Shown: positions 52,712 through 62,467 of the stretch, piece by piece
Position numbering within the stretch: position 1 is the stretch's first letter
Layout: every line of letters starts with the position of its first letter
Source of the DNA: Cellulomonas sp. Leaf395
GTDB lineage: Bacteria > Actinomycetota > Actinomycetes > Actinomycetales > Cellulomonadaceae
DNA: 64,000 bases
NCBI RefSeq assembly: GCF_001424125.1
Contig: NZ_LMQI01000001.1
Location: 278,616 to 342,615, forward strand
Reading direction: 5' to 3'
Notes under the pieces: model-generated
The model's input: the letters and a program-made list of their open reading frames with translations, nothing else
What the model was told of the DNA's origin: nothing
The model's database searches: none
Translations under genes and position numbers: made by a program

Positions 52712-54133
52712 TCAGCGACGCGCGGCCGACGCCAGGTCCGGCACCAGCCCGGCTGCGGTGACGGCCTCGCCGAGGTCTGCGGCCGTCAGGACGGTCAGCC
52801 CCGCCGGTGGCGTCGCGCCGTCCAGCGCGCCGGCCGGCACGATCGCGCGAGTGAACCCGAGCCGTGCCGCCTCCGCCAGCCGCCGACCGACTCCGGACAC
52901 CGTCCGGATCTCCCCGGCCAGCCCGACCTCGCCGATGGCGACCAGCCCGCGCGGCAGCGGCACGTTCTCCCGCGAGCTCACGGCGGCCAGCGCCAGGGCC
53001 AGGTCAGCGCCCGGCTCCATCACGCGCGCGCCGCCGATGGTCGACACGTAGACGTCCTGGTCCGCCAGCCGTGCACCGAGCCGTCGCTGGAGCACGGCGA
53101 GCACCATCGCCAGCCGGCTGCTGTCGACGCCGCTCGTGGTCCGCCGCGGGTTGGGCACCGCGCTGGGCGCGACGAGTGACTGCACCTCGACCACGAGCGG
53201 GCGACGTCCCTCCAGCGTCACGGTCAGGCAGGTGCCCGGGACGGCGTGCAGGGCCTGGGAGATGAACAGCCCGCTGGGGTCCGCCAGCCCGACGATCCCC
53301 GTCTCCGACAGGTCGAAGCAGCCGACCTCGTCGGTGGGGCCGTAGCGGTTCTTGGTGGCGCGCAGCATCCGCAGGCGGGAGTGCCGCTCGCCCTCGAACT
53401 GGCAGACGACGTCCACCAGGTGCTCGAGCGTCCGGGGTCCGGCCACCGAGCCGTCCTTGGTGACGTGCCCGATGAGCACGACCGGCAGGTCCCGCGACTT
53501 GGCCGCCTGGATCACCGCGCTGGCCACCTCCCGCACCTGGGACACGCCACCGGCCGTCCCCTCGACCTGGGCCGACGCGATGGTCTGGATCGAGTCGAGC
53601 ACGAGCAGGTCGGGGTCCACGTGCTCGATGTGCCCGAGGACCGTGCCCAGGTCGGTCTCGGCGGTGAGCAGCAGCTGCGGGTCGAGCGCGTGGATCCGCC
53701 CGGCCCGTAGGCGCACCTGCGCGGCGGACTCCTCGCCGGTCACGTACAAGACCTTGCGACCGGTGCGGGCCGCCCTCGCGGCGACGTCCAGGAGCAGGGT
53801 CGACTTGCCGACGCCCGGCTCGCCGGCCAGCAGCACCACCGCCCCGGGGACGAGACCGCCGCCGAGCACCCGGTCCAGCTCGTCGACCCCGGTGGGCCGG
53901 GCGCGCGCGGTCTCGATGTCGATCTGGTCGATCGGACGCGCCGGTGAGCGCGTGGGGGAGGTGGCGACCGTGCGCGGGGCGCCGCCGCCGGGGCCGGTGT
54001 CCTCGGCGACCGACCCCCACGCCTGGCACTCGCCGCAGCGGCCGACCCACTTGCTCGCGGTCCAGCCGCACTCGGTGCAGCGGAACGCCGGGCGAGGACT
54101 GCGCTCGGAGCGCTTCGGGGAGGTCGAGGTCAC
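52712..54133 (-). CDS. radA: DNA repair protein RadA
   Basis: 473 residues if started at GTG 54133, which has TAGCGT seven bases upstream (leaderless type); an earlier in-frame GTG at 54163 is possible. Zinc finger FRCTECGWTASKWVGRCGECQ, Walker A LLAGEPGVGKSTLLLD, VLYVTGEESAAQVRLRAGRI, the RadA-specific KNRYG, and a C-terminal Lon-like domain (PGADLALALAAVSSRENVPL, AIGEVGLAGEIRTVSGVGRR). A helicase that drives branch migration in recombination. Upstream of a LacI/73-residue gene unit and disA. Confidence 0.96.
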   Translation of the reverse strand: MTSTSPKRSERSPRPAFRCTECGWTASKWVGRCGECQAWGSVAEDTGPGGGAPRTVATSPTRSPARPIDQIDIETARARPTGVDELDRVLGGGLVPGAVVLLAGEPGVGKSTLLLDVAARAARTGRKVLYVTGEESAAQVRLRAGRIHALDPQLLLTAETDLGTVLGHIEHVDPDLLVLDSIQTIASAQVEGTAGGVSQVREVASAVIQAAKSRDLPVVLIGHVTKDGSVAGPRTLEHLVDVVCQFEGERHSRLRMLRATKNRYGPTDEVGCFDLSETGIVGLADPSGLFISQALHAVPGTCLTVTLEGRRPLVVEVQSLVAPSAVPNPRRTTSGVDSSRLAMVLAVLQRRLGARLADQDVYVSTIGGARVMEPGADLALALAAVSSRENVPLPRGLVAIGEVGLAGEIRTVSGVGRRLAEAARLGFTRAIVPAGALDGATPPAGLTVLTAADLGEAVTAAGLVPDLASAARR

Positions 54134-54182
54134 GCGCCGCACGCTAGCCGCAGGCTCCGACACGACCCCCTTGCGCCACGGC

Positions 54183-54216
54183 TGAACGGACGTTTAACGT
54201 AGTAAACGTGCGTTCA
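54183..54216. promoter_or_regulatory. 34-bp imperfect palindrome covering a leaderless tetR start
   Basis: TGAACG-G-ACGTTTA, six bases, then TAAACGT-G-CGTTCA: 13 of 14 arm positions pair. The GTG start of tetR (54208) lies inside the right arm, and the -10 box TAACGT (54195-54200) at its centre. A bound repressor would cover promoter, transcription start and start codon. Confidence 0.83.
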
Positions 54217-54849
54217 GAGGACCTCACCGCCCGCGCCCGCATCCGTGACGCGGCCGTCGCACGCTTCGGCCGTGACGGCTTCCGGGCGCCCGTGCGCACC
54301 ATCGCGGAGGACGCCGGGGTCAGCGCCGGGCTCGTCATCCACCACTTCGGCTCGAAGGACGCGCTGCGCGCGACGTGCGACGAGCACGTCCTGACCGTGA
54401 TCCGCGAGCAGAAGTCGGCCGCGATCAGCCTCGCGTCGCCGAGCGAGACCATCGGGCTGCTGGCGGGCGTGCAGGAGTACGCCCCGCTGTTCGCCTACAT
54501 CGTGCGCAGCCTCCTGGACGGGGGAGCCCTCGCAGGGCACTTCGTCGACGGGCTCGTCGACGACGCCGTGGCCTACCTGAAGGCCGGCGAGGAGGCCGGC
54601 ACCGTGCGGTCGTCGGCCGACCCCGCCGGGCGCGCCCGGCAGGTCGTGGCCACGCAGGTCGGGCTCCTCGTCATGGCACAGCTCGACGCCGCCGCCGGCC
54701 ACGGGATCGCCCCCACCGAGTCGCCGGCCGCGGCGATCACCCAGCTGTACGACCGCGCGATGCTCGCGGGACTCGAGCTGTACACGCACGGGCTGTTCAC
54801 CGACAGCTCGTACCTCGATGCCTACCTGGAGTACAAGGAGAAGCCATGA
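54208..54849 (+). CDS. TetR-family regulator of an ABC exporter
   Basis: 213 residues from GTG 54208. HTH at about 8-55 ([40 protein letters not shown]) and a C-terminal ligand domain ([40 protein letters not shown]). Its stop overlaps the ABC ATPase start (ATGA), and that gene overlaps the permease in the same way. It should repress the operon through the palindrome at 54183 and be released by an exported compound. Confidence 0.92.
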   Translation: MRSEDLTARARIRDAAVARFGRDGFRAPVRTIAEDAGVSAGLVIHHFGSKDALRATCDEHVLTVIREQKSAAISLASPSETIGLLAGVQEYAPLFAYIVRSLLDGGALAGHFVDGLVDDAVAYLKAGEEAGTVRSSADPAGRARQVVATQVGLLVMAQLDAAAGHGIAPTESPAAAITQLYDRAMLAGLELYTHGLFTDSSYLDAYLEYKEKP

Positions 54850-55772
54850 CCGACGCCATCGCGGTCAGCGGACTCGTCAAGTCGTTCGGCGCCAAGCGCG
54901 CCCTCGACGGGTTCGACCTCACGGTCCGCACGGGGGAGGTGCACGGCTTCCTCGGCCCCAACGGCGCGGGCAAGTCGACCACCATCCGCGTGCTGCTCGG
55001 GCTCCTGCGCGCCGATGCCGGCGACGTGCGGCTGCTCGGCGGCGACCCGTGGCGCGACGCCGTCGCGCTGCACCGCCGCCTGGCGTACGTGCCCGGGGAG
55101 GTCAACCTGTGGCCCAACCTGTCCGGCGGCGAGGCGATCGACCTGCTCGGGCGGCTGCGCGGCGGGCTGAACCCCGCGCGACGCGACGCCCTCATCGAGC
55201 GGTTCGAGCTGGACCCCCGGATCAAGGGCCGCGCCTACTCCAAGGGCAACCGGCAGAAGGTCGCCCTCGTCGCCGCCCTCGCAGCAGACGTCGAGCTGCT
55301 GCTCATGGACGAGCCGACCAGCGGCCTGGACCCCCTCATGGAGGCGGTGTTCCAGCAGGTCGTGCAGGAGGCCGCCGCCGACGGACGGACCGTGCTGCTG
55401 TCCAGCCACATCCTTGCCGAGGTCGAGGCCCTGTGCCGGCGCGTCACGATCATCCGGCAGGGCCGCGCTGTACAGAGCGGGTCGCTGGAGGAGCTGCGCA
55501 GCCTCACCCGCACCACCGTCACGGCCGGGCTCCGCGACGCCGACGACGCCGAGCGCACCCTCGCCCTGCTCGACGGCGTCCACCACGTCCAGCGCGACGA
55601 CGGCCACCTGACGGTCGACGTCGACACCGCCTCGCTCAACGACGTGCTCGCGCGGCTGACCGGGTTCGGCGTCCGGTCGCTCACCGCGCACCCACCGACC
55701 CTCGAGGACCTGTTCCTGCGCGAGTACAGCGAGGAGCTGGCCACCCTGGGCGTGCACGAGGAGTCACGATGA
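54846..55772 (+). CDS. ABC exporter ATP-binding protein
   Basis: 308 residues. Walker [19 protein letters not shown] (about 37-54), a Q-loop-like region [20 protein letters not shown], the signature region [20 protein letters not shown] (a degenerate LSGGQ), Walker [19 protein letters not shown] and switch [16 protein letters not shown], then a C-terminal extension typical of DrrA/antibiotic exporters. Partner of the permease that follows with an ATGA overlap. Confidence 0.94.
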   Translation: MTDAIAVSGLVKSFGAKRALDGFDLTVRTGEVHGFLGPNGAGKSTTIRVLLGLLRADAGDVRLLGGDPWRDAVALHRRLAYVPGEVNLWPNLSGGEAIDLLGRLRGGLNPARRDALIERFELDPRIKGRAYSKGNRQKVALVAALAADVELLLMDEPTSGLDPLMEAVFQQVVQEAAADGRTVLLSSHILAEVEALCRRVTIIRQGRAVQSGSLEELRSLTRTTVTAGLRDADDAERTLALLDGVHHVQRDDGHLTVDVDTASLNDVLARLTGFGVRSLTAHPPTLEDLFLREYSEELATLGVHEESR

Positions 55773-57391
55773 GCACGACGACCACCGCCGTCGCTCCCCG
55801 CTCGAGCGAGCTCGCCGGCACCCGTGGGCTGGTGCGGGCCGCGCTGCGCCTGGACCGGTGGCGCACGGCGATCTGGGCCGTCGCGGTCGCCGGCCTGACG
55901 CAGGTGTCGGTCGACGCGCTGTCACGGCTCTACTCGACGCCCGAGTCGCGGGCCGCCCGGGCGCAGCTCATCTCGTCGCCCGCGGCGACCGCCCTCGCGG
56001 GACCCGGCTACGGCCTGGACGACTACACGGTCGGCGCCATGACGGCCAACGAGCTGGGGCTCTGGATCATGATCCCGGTCGCGATCATGGCCCTGCTGAC
56101 CGTGACGCGGCACCTGCGGGCGGCGGAGGAGGACGGTCGGCTCGAGCTCGTGCGGTCCGCACCCGTGGGTCGTGACGCGCCCGTGGTCGCCGGTCTGGTC
56201 GCGGCCGCGGTCGCGACGGTCGTCGTCGGCGGCCTGACGTTCCTGGCGCTGCTGACGACGGGACTCGACCCCGTCGGGTCGCTCGCGCTCGCGGGCGGCA
56301 TCGTCATGGTCGGGCTCGTCTTCGCCGGCATCTCCGCGGTCGCCTCGCAGCTGACCGCGCACGCGCGGGCGGCCAGCTCGCTCGGCATGGCGGCGCTCGG
56401 CGTCGCGTTCCTGCTGCGGGCGATCGGCGACGTGCGAGGTCCGGAGAGCACCAGCGTGCTGACGTGGCTGTCGCCGTTCGGGTGGGCGCAGGCGACGCGC
56501 GCCTACGTCGACGAGCGGTTCTGGCCGCTGGCGATCGGCGTCGTCGCCGCAGCTGTCCTCGTGGCCGTCGCGTTCTGGCTCGTCGGCAGGCGCGACCTGG
56601 GCACGGGCCTGCTCGCCGAGCGGCTCGGACGTCCGCGGGCGTCGGCACGGCTGTCGGGGATGGTCGCGCTGACCCTGCGGCGGCAGTCCGGCGCGATCGC
56701 GTCGTGGGGCGTCGGGATCGTGGTGATGGGCGTGTTCGTCGGCCTCCTGGCGAACGAGATCGTGGACTTCGTGGCCGACCAGCCGCAGCTCGCGCAGATG
56801 TTCCCAACCGGCCCCAACGGCGCCGCGGCGTCGGCCTTCGCGCTCTACACGGTCTTCCTGGCGGTCATGGCGGGCGCGTACGCGGCGACCGCGGTGGGTG
56901 CGGCGCGGACGGAGGAGACCGCGACGCGCGGCGCGATGGTGCTGGCCGGGCCTGTGTCGCGGGTGCGCTGGCTGGGGTCGCAGGTGGGCGTCGCCGCAGG
57001 TGCCGCCACCGTGATGATGCTGGTCACGGGCGTGCTCATGGGCCTGACCGCGACGGCGTCGCTGGGCGAGAACGCCGTCGGGCAGCTGATCGGTGCGACC
57101 GCCGTCACGCTCCCCGCGGTGGGGATCGTCCTCGGGGTCGCGGTCGTCGTCCTGGGCGTCGCCCCGCGCGCGTTCGGGCTGGTCTGGGCCTACGTGACGT
57201 ACGTCGGCGTCGTCGGCCTGTTCGCCCCGCTCCGGCCCGACGGCGCCGACGCCCTGTCGCCGTTCACCTACACGCCGCAGCTTCCCGCGGAGGCCATGGA
57301 CTGGCCGCCCGTGCTCGTGCTCGCCGTGATCGCCGTCGCGCTGGCCACGGTCGGGCTCGCCGCGTTCCGGCGTCGTGACGTGGTCGGCTGA
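55769..57391 (+). CDS. ABC-2 exporter permease (polyketide antibiotic-type)
   Basis: 540 residues with about twelve membrane helices in two halves, as in the fused permeases annotated as polyketide antibiotic exporters. Typical segments: [60 protein letters not shown] and, in the second half, [20 protein letters not shown]. Ends FRRRDVVG as in the family. With the ATPase it forms an exporter controlled by the first-gene TetR; substrate unknown. Confidence 0.9.
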   Translation: MSTTTTAVAPRSSELAGTRGLVRAALRLDRWRTAIWAVAVAGLTQVSVDALSRLYSTPESRAARAQLISSPAATALAGPGYGLDDYTVGAMTANELGLWIMIPVAIMALLTVTRHLRAAEEDGRLELVRSAPVGRDAPVVAGLVAAAVATVVVGGLTFLALLTTGLDPVGSLALAGGIVMVGLVFAGISAVASQLTAHARAASSLGMAALGVAFLLRAIGDVRGPESTSVLTWLSPFGWAQATRAYVDERFWPLAIGVVAAAVLVAVAFWLVGRRDLGTGLLAERLGRPRASARLSGMVALTLRRQSGAIASWGVGIVVMGVFVGLLANEIVDFVADQPQLAQMFPTGPNGAAASAFALYTVFLAVMAGAYAATAVGAARTEETATRGAMVLAGPVSRVRWLGSQVGVAAGAATVMMLVTGVLMGLTATASLGENAVGQLIGATAVTLPAVGIVLGVAVVVLGVAPRAFGLVWAYVTYVGVVGLFAPLRPDGADALSPFTYTPQLPAEAMDWPPVLVLAVIAVALATVGLAAFRRRDVVG

Positions 57392-57458
57392 CTTTCCGTC
57401 GGTAGGCTGCGGGGCGTCCGGCGAGGGTTCGGGCGACGTGATGCAAGGGGGAGCCCCG

Positions 57459-58307
57459 ATGAGCGACACCGGCCGTCCCGGCCCCGAGCGACCTGCCGGT
57501 CCGCCGACGCCGCCCATCTCGAGCTGGGACTCGACGCAGCCGAAGCCCCCCACCGCGCCGATCTCCACGACGCCGCCCGCCGAACCGGCAGCGGGACCGC
57601 GCGCCGGCATCCCGGCCGCGTTCGCCGCGCAGCAGGCCACACCCGCAGCCGCGACCGAGCCTGACCCGGAGTCGACAGCGTCGGCAGCGTCCGGCCGACC
57701 CCGGTGGCTGATCCCCGCGATCATCGGCGTCGCCGTGCTCGTGATCGCCGCGATCATCGTCGGGATCGTCCGAAGCTCCGGCGACGACACCGAGGACGCG
57801 ACACCGGCCGTCGCGACGACCATCCTGCTGCCCTCGCCGACGCCCACCGTCGAGGCGGCCGCCCGGCCCGCGACCACCGCCTTCGCCGTCGCGCTGCCGC
57901 CGACCGTGCTCCAGTACGCGCTCGCGACCTCGGTGCCGGACACCGAGTGGCAGGCGGCCGGCGCGATCGAGGCCTACACCGAGACCTACACGGACGGCGG
58001 CGACGGCACGGTCACCGTCCGCTCCGGCCAGTGGGAGACACCGGAGGAGGCCACCGCTTTCGCTGCCACCCTGGTCGCCGCGTTCCCGGCAGCGCCCGCC
58101 ACCCCGGACCCGTCCGCGTCTCCCACGGGACCGACCCTCCCGCAGAGCGGTGACGTCACCGCCGGCGGGGCCGTGGCCGGCACGTACTCGATCGCCGACG
58201 CCGGCGACGGGACCGGCGTGGCGGTCTGGGTCAACGGGACCACGGTCTTCCAGGCGACCGCCCCCGTCGCGGACATCGTCGACGTCTACAACGCGTTCCC
58301 GCTCTGA
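57459..58307 (+). CDS. Membrane-anchored extracytoplasmic protein of unknown function
   Basis: 282 residues from ATG 57459 (GGGGGAG just upstream; an in-frame ATG at 57441 is less well placed). Proline-rich cytoplasmic head (about 1-80), one membrane helix (about 83-104: LIPAIIGVAVLVIAAIIVGI), a linker and an external domain with AFAVALPPTVLQYALATSVP and EAYTETYTDGGDGTVTVRSG. No cysteines, no known family. Last 22 bases overlap the convergent AraC gene. Confidence 0.75.
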   Translation: MSDTGRPGPERPAGPPTPPISSWDSTQPKPPTAPISTTPPAEPAAGPRAGIPAAFAAQQATPAAATEPDPESTASAASGRPRWLIPAIIGVAVLVIAAIIVGIVRSSGDDTEDATPAVATTILLPSPTPTVEAAARPATTAFAVALPPTVLQYALATSVPDTEWQAAGAIEAYTETYTDGGDGTVTVRSGQWETPEEATAFAATLVAAFPAAPATPDPSASPTGPTLPQSGDVTAGGAVAGTYSIADAGDGTGVAVWVNGTTVFQATAPVADIVDVYNAFPL

Positions 58308-59167
58308 CGCTGCACCGGCCGTGACCCCGTCGCCAGCCGCTGGAGCTGGCGTCGGTAGGCGCCCGGCGTGGTGCTCGTCGCCTCGCGGAAGTCGCTCGTG
58401 AGGTGGGCCTGGTCGGCGTAGCCGAGCTCGACGGCGATCTGCGCGAGGTCGTCGCCGTGCACCGCGACGGCCCGCGCGGCCTCCTGGAGGCGGATCCGCC
58501 GGGCTGCCTGCTTGGGGCCGATGCCGAGCGTCGCTGCCAGTGCTCGCTGGACGGAGCGCTCGCTGACCCCCAGGTGCGCGGCGAGCGGGGTTCCGGTCCG
58601 GCGGTACGCGCGGGCGCGCAGCTCGTCCAGGGCCCGGTTGGCCAGCAGGTGCGCCGCCGGCGGTGGGTGGTCGCGTAGCCGGTCCGCGATCAGCACGTCG
58701 GCGGCTCGTGCCCGAGCCTCGGCCGAGCGCTCGTCCGCGAGGCGTGTCATCAGGGCATAGAGCCGGTCGTCGAGCCCGGCCGTCAGCGGAACCTCCGCGT
58801 CGGCGACGTCGTGGGGGCGCAGCGAGCCGAGGACGCCGAGGCCTGCCGGGCGGAGGCGGATCGCGAAGACGTCCCCGGAGCCCGAGATGCGCCGTCGCCA
58901 CGCGCCGTGGTGCAGACCGGTGACGACGAGCGCCGCCGGGACGTCGCCGGTCTCGATCGTCAGGGTGACCGCGGGCAGGTCGACGATGGTCTGGGCGATG
59001 GACTCGTCCGGATCCAGTCGCCAGCGCACATGCCAGTACTGGTCGACCACGTCGCGGACGGCCGGGTCGGGGTCGATCCACCGCGCGTCGTACCGCGTCA
59101 GGTTGTCCGGGTGGAGCACGCCGGAGGTCTCGTCGGGACGGATGGGGCGCTCGGTGCCGGACGGCAT
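58286..59167 (-). CDS. AraC-family transcriptional regulator
   Basis: 293 residues. N-terminal cupin-like sensor (about 20-150: YDARWIDPDPAVRDVVDQYW, DLPAVTLTIETGDVPAALVV, FAIRLRPAGLGVLGSLRP) and C-terminal AraC double HTH (about 185-285: LAAHLGVSERSVQRALAATL, QEAARAVAVHGDDLAQIAVE, LGYADQAHLTSDFREATSTT). ATG 59167. It diverges by 62 bases from the DUF1761 membrane protein gene and may regulate it. Confidence 0.9.
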   Translation of the reverse strand: MPSGTERPIRPDETSGVLHPDNLTRYDARWIDPDPAVRDVVDQYWHVRWRLDPDESIAQTIVDLPAVTLTIETGDVPAALVVTGLHHGAWRRRISGSGDVFAIRLRPAGLGVLGSLRPHDVADAEVPLTAGLDDRLYALMTRLADERSAEARARAADVLIADRLRDHPPPAAHLLANRALDELRARAYRRTGTPLAAHLGVSERSVQRALAATLGIGPKQAARRIRLQEAARAVAVHGDDLAQIAVELGYADQAHLTSDFREATSTTPGAYRRQLQRLATGSRPVQRQSGNAL

Positions 59168-59229
59168 GCACCCACGATGGCCGGACGTGTCGGGTTTCTC
59201 CAAGACCCTCGGTGCCGTCGCTCCGGACG

Positions 59230-59661
59230 ATGGCAGGTGTGACGACCACCTACGCCGCCGCGTTCGCGGACCTCAGCTGGCTCGCGATCGGCATCGCGAC
59301 CCTCGCCTACTACCTGCTCGGCGCCCTCTGGTTCACGCCGCTGTTCGGCGTGGCCTGGGACACCGCCATCGGGCACACCAGGGAGCGCGGCGAGAGGTTC
59401 TCGGCCGCGTACTACGTGGTCCCGCTGGTCAGCAGCCTGCTGGTCACGGTGGCGATGGCGGTCCTCGTCGGCGCCACGGGGACCGAGAAGCTGACGGACG
59501 CCCTCGTCCTCGGTCTGGTGGTCGGTCTCGGCATCGCCCTGGCCGTCTCGGTGAACAACGCCCTGACCCCGCACACCCCGCACCCGTTCCGCCTCGGCTT
59601 CATCACGGGCGGCTACCACCTGCTCGGCATCGTGGCGGTCACGCTGATCCTCGCGGCGTAG
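59230..59661 (+). CDS. DUF1761 family membrane protein
   Basis: 143 residues with four membrane helices; family features ALWFTPLFGVAWDTAIGHTR after helix one and a second-half LRLGFITGGYHLLGIVAVTLIL-like end (here FRLGFITGGYHLLGIVAVTL). ATG 59230; an in-frame GTG at 59239 is an alternative. Function unknown. Divergent from AraC, convergent with the VOC gene. Confidence 0.85.
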   Translation: MAGVTTTYAAAFADLSWLAIGIATLAYYLLGALWFTPLFGVAWDTAIGHTRERGERFSAAYYVVPLVSSLLVTVAMAVLVGATGTEKLTDALVLGLVVGLGIALAVSVNNALTPHTPHPFRLGFITGGYHLLGIVAVTLILAA

Positions 59662-59687
59662 TCGTCGCCGCGGCGGGCATGACCGGG

Positions 59688-60065
59688 TCAGCTGGCCGCG
59701 ATGATCGACAGGATGTTGCCCGCGGGGTCCGTGAACCAGGCGATCAGCGGGCCGCCGCCGCGGAACACGAAGTCGTCGTCGGTCTCGGTGGGCGTGCCCG
59801 CGTACTTCTCGAACGGCACCCCGCGCTCCCGCAGCTCCGCCACGGTGCCGGGCACGTCCTCGACGGGGAAGTTGAGCACCGTGTAGCTGGCGGGCTCGTG
59901 GGCTGGACCCTTCGGGTAGACCAGGACCTCGTGACCGTCGAGGTGCAGGAAGAGCATCCCGTTCTCCTCGGTCACGTCGAGCCCGAGCACGTCGCCGTAG
60001 AACGCTTTCGCCGCCGGCACGTCGTCGGTCGAGAACCCGCTGAACGCCTTGCTGAGATCCGCCAT
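59688..60065 (-). CDS. VOC-family (glyoxalase-like) protein
   Basis: 125 residues, one VOC fold: FSTDDVPAAKAFYGDVLGLD, LFLHLDGHEVLVYPKG, YTVLNFPVEDVPGTVAELRE and FTDPAGNILSIIAAS at the end (usual metal-ligand positions). ATG 60065 has GAGGAG six bases upstream. Small cytoplasmic protein, substrate unknown; single-domain relative of the two-domain VOC at 27637. Confidence 0.88.
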   Translation of the reverse strand: MADLSKAFSGFSTDDVPAAKAFYGDVLGLDVTEENGMLFLHLDGHEVLVYPKGPAHEPASYTVLNFPVEDVPGTVAELRERGVPFEKYAGTPTETDDDFVFRGGGPLIAWFTDPAGNILSIIAAS

Positions 60066-60177
60066 CACCACTCCTCGGAGACATCGTCGGGACCCGTCCA
60101 GGCTCCCGCCGCTCCCACGCGACCGCAACGTCCGCGCGAAAGAGCGTGGGGACGCGTTGATGTGCGGACGGTGCGGG

Positions 60178-61656
60178 CTAGGTGGCGGCTGGGAGGGTGA
60201 CCGTGAACGTGGTGCCCGGGCCGCTCGACACCGTGATGGTGCCGCCGTGTGCCGTGACGACCGCGTGCACGATCGCCAGGCCCAGGCCGGTGGACCCGGT
60301 GGCGCTGTTGCGGGAGGCGTCGCCCCGGGTGAACCGCTGGAACAGGCTCTCGCGCAGGGCGGGCGGGATGCCGGGGCCGTCGTCGGTCACCTGCAGGACG
60401 ATCCGGTCGCCGGTGCGGCGGACGCGGACGGTCACGGCGGTGCCGGCGGGGGTGTGCAGCCGCGCGTTGGACAGGAGGTTGGCCAGCACCTGGCGGAGGC
60501 GGTGGTCGTCGCCGACCACGACCGCGTCCTGCGGGGACAGGTCGAGCCGCCAGTCGTGGTCCGGCCCGGCGGCGTGCGCGTCGGCGACGGCGTCGATGGC
60601 GAGCACGGTCAGGTCGACGGGTTCCGACACCAGCGGCCGCCCGGCGTCCAGGCGGGCGAGCAGCAGCATGTCCTCGAGCAGGACCGTCATCCGCTGTGAC
60701 TCGGACTCCACCCGGGCCATGGCGTGCAGGGCGCTGGCGGGCACCTCGTCGGGGGAGCGGCGGACCAGCTCGGCGTACCCGCGGATGGATGCCAGCGGGG
60801 TGCGCAGCTCGTGGCTGGCGTCCGCGACGAACTGGCGCACCTGCGACTCCGACTCCTGGCGGGCTCCCAGTGCCTGCTCGACGTGCCCGAGCAGCTCGTT
60901 CAGGGCGGCACCCACCTGTCCGACCTCGGTGGCGGGGTCCGTGTCCTGGGCGGGCACGCGGTCGGCGAGCACCACCTCGCCCCGGTCGAGGGGGAGCCGG
61001 GCGACCCGGTTGGCGGTGCCGACGACGCGATCGAGGGGTCGCAGCTCGCGGCGCACGAGCACCATGCCGGCGGCCGCGGCGACCAGCAGCGCGAGTGCGG
61101 CGACGACCACCTCGACGGCGACGAACGACGTGAGCGTGCTGGTCACCGACGTGGTCGGCAGGGCGGTGACGGCGGTACCGCCGTCCGGTGTCATGCTCGC
61201 GATCGCGCGGTGGCCGCCGAGTCCGCTGAGCGTGAGGGCGACGGGCTCGCCGTCGGTGGGCACCGCGAGCAGCTGGGAGACCTGGGCGTCGTCCAGCGCG
61301 GTGGGGGTGCCGTCGTCGGCGATGTAGTACGCCTGGTCGATCGTGAGGTCCGCGGGGTCCGTGCCCGCCGGCTGTTCGACGGTCACCGTGCCGGCGTCCT
61401 GACCGGGCCGGTACGGGCCGGCGGGCTGCGGCGCCGGGCCGAACGCCTCGCCGGAGACGCGGGAACCCACGGTGGGCGCGTCGACCGTGCGCCGGTGGGC
61501 GGCCGTGAGCTTCTCGTCGAGCTGCGTGGTCAAGGAGGTGCTCAGCGCGAGGGTCGACAACGTACCCATGGCGGCCGCGACGACGGCGACGAGCGCGACG
61601 ACGACCACGACGAGCCGTCGGCGCAGCGTCCACCGCGGGCGCGCGGCCACTCTCAC
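60178..61656 (-). CDS. OmpR-type sensor histidine kinase
   Basis: 492 residues from GTG 61656, seven bases after the response-regulator stop. Membrane helix 1 at about 15-38, an external sensor region (about 40-165), helix 2 at about 168-192, HAMP (about 195-250), HisKA with the phospho-His in FVADASHELRTPLASIRGYA (about 275), and HATPase with NLLSNARLHTP, DDGPGIPPALRESLF and GLGLAIVHAVVTAHGG. It autophosphorylates and passes phosphate to the regulator encoded upstream. The signal is unknown. Confidence 0.94.
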   Translation of the reverse strand: MRVAARPRWTLRRRLVVVVVALVAVVAAAMGTLSTLALSTSLTTQLDEKLTAAHRRTVDAPTVGSRVSGEAFGPAPQPAGPYRPGQDAGTVTVEQPAGTDPADLTIDQAYYIADDGTPTALDDAQVSQLLAVPTDGEPVALTLSGLGGHRAIASMTPDGGTAVTALPTTSVTSTLTSFVAVEVVVAALALLVAAAAGMVLVRRELRPLDRVVGTANRVARLPLDRGEVVLADRVPAQDTDPATEVGQVGAALNELLGHVEQALGARQESESQVRQFVADASHELRTPLASIRGYAELVRRSPDEVPASALHAMARVESESQRMTVLLEDMLLLARLDAGRPLVSEPVDLTVLAIDAVADAHAAGPDHDWRLDLSPQDAVVVGDDHRLRQVLANLLSNARLHTPAGTAVTVRVRRTGDRIVLQVTDDGPGIPPALRESLFQRFTRGDASRNSATGSTGLGLAIVHAVVTAHGGTITVSSGPGTTFTVTLPAAT

Positions 61657-61663
61657 GCCCGGG

Positions 61664-62404
61664 TCACGCAGCTGGCTTGAGCACGTACCCGACGCCGCGC
61701 AGGGTGTGCAGCATCGGCGAGCGGCCCTTGTCGATCTTGCGCCGCAGGTAGGACACGTAGAGCTCGACGATGTTGGCCTGGCCGCCGAAGTCGTACTGCC
61801 AGACGCGGTCGAGGATCTGAGCCTTGGACAGCACGCGCTTCGGGTTGCGCATGAAGTACCGGAGCAGCTCGAACTCGGTGGCGGTGAGGCGGATGTCCTC
61901 GCCACCGCGGGTCACCTCGTGGCTGTCCTCGTCCATCGTCAGGTCACCGACGACGAGCATGGCCTCCTCGCGCGCCGAGACGGCGCCGGTGCGGCGCAGC
62001 AGCGCGCGCAGGCGGGCGACGACCTCTTCGAGGCTGAACGGCTTGGTCACGTAGTCGTCGCCACCGGCGGTCAGGCCGACGATCCGGTCCTCGACGGCGT
62101 CCTTGGCCGTGAGGAACAGCACGGGGACGTTCGGGTGGGTCGTGCGGACGCGGCGGAGCACGTCGATTCCGGACAGGTCGGGGAGCATGACGTCGAGCAC
62201 GATGACGTCGGGGTCCAGCGCCTTGGCAGCGCGGACGGCGGCGTGCCCGTTGAGCGCGTGGTCCACCTGCCAGCCCTCGTAGCGCAGGGCGGTGGACAGC
62301 AGCTCGGCGAGGGTCGGCTCGTCGTCGACCACCAGCGCGCGGACAGGGGAACCGTCAGCGCGGGACAGGGCCTCCGGGCGACGGGTGGTGGTGGTCGATG
62401 TCAT
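61664..62404 (-). CDS. OmpR/PhoB-family response regulator
   Basis: 246 residues. Receiver domain (about 20-135) with VVDDEP acidic pocket, phospho-Asp in VIVLDVMLPDLSG (about 71), and conserved Lys in DDYVTKPFSLEE. C-terminal winged helix (about 150-245: LTATEFELLRYFMRNPKRVL, NIVELYVSYLRRKIDKG, LHTLRGVGYVLKPA). Similar to mycobacterial TrcR/TcrX-type regulators. ATG 62404. Operon with the kinase. Confidence 0.95.
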   Translation of the reverse strand: MTSTTTTRRPEALSRADGSPVRALVVDDEPTLAELLSTALRYEGWQVDHALNGHAAVRAAKALDPDVIVLDVMLPDLSGIDVLRRVRTTHPNVPVLFLTAKDAVEDRIVGLTAGGDDYVTKPFSLEEVVARLRALLRRTGAVSAREEAMLVVGDLTMDEDSHEVTRGGEDIRLTATEFELLRYFMRNPKRVLSKAQILDRVWQYDFGGQANIVELYVSYLRRKIDKGRSPMLHTLRGVGYVLKPAA

Positions 62405-62467
62405 GACCTCACCGTTGCGTCCCTGGCTGGCACACGCCTGGAACGAACCTGTGAACTTCCTGAGCGC

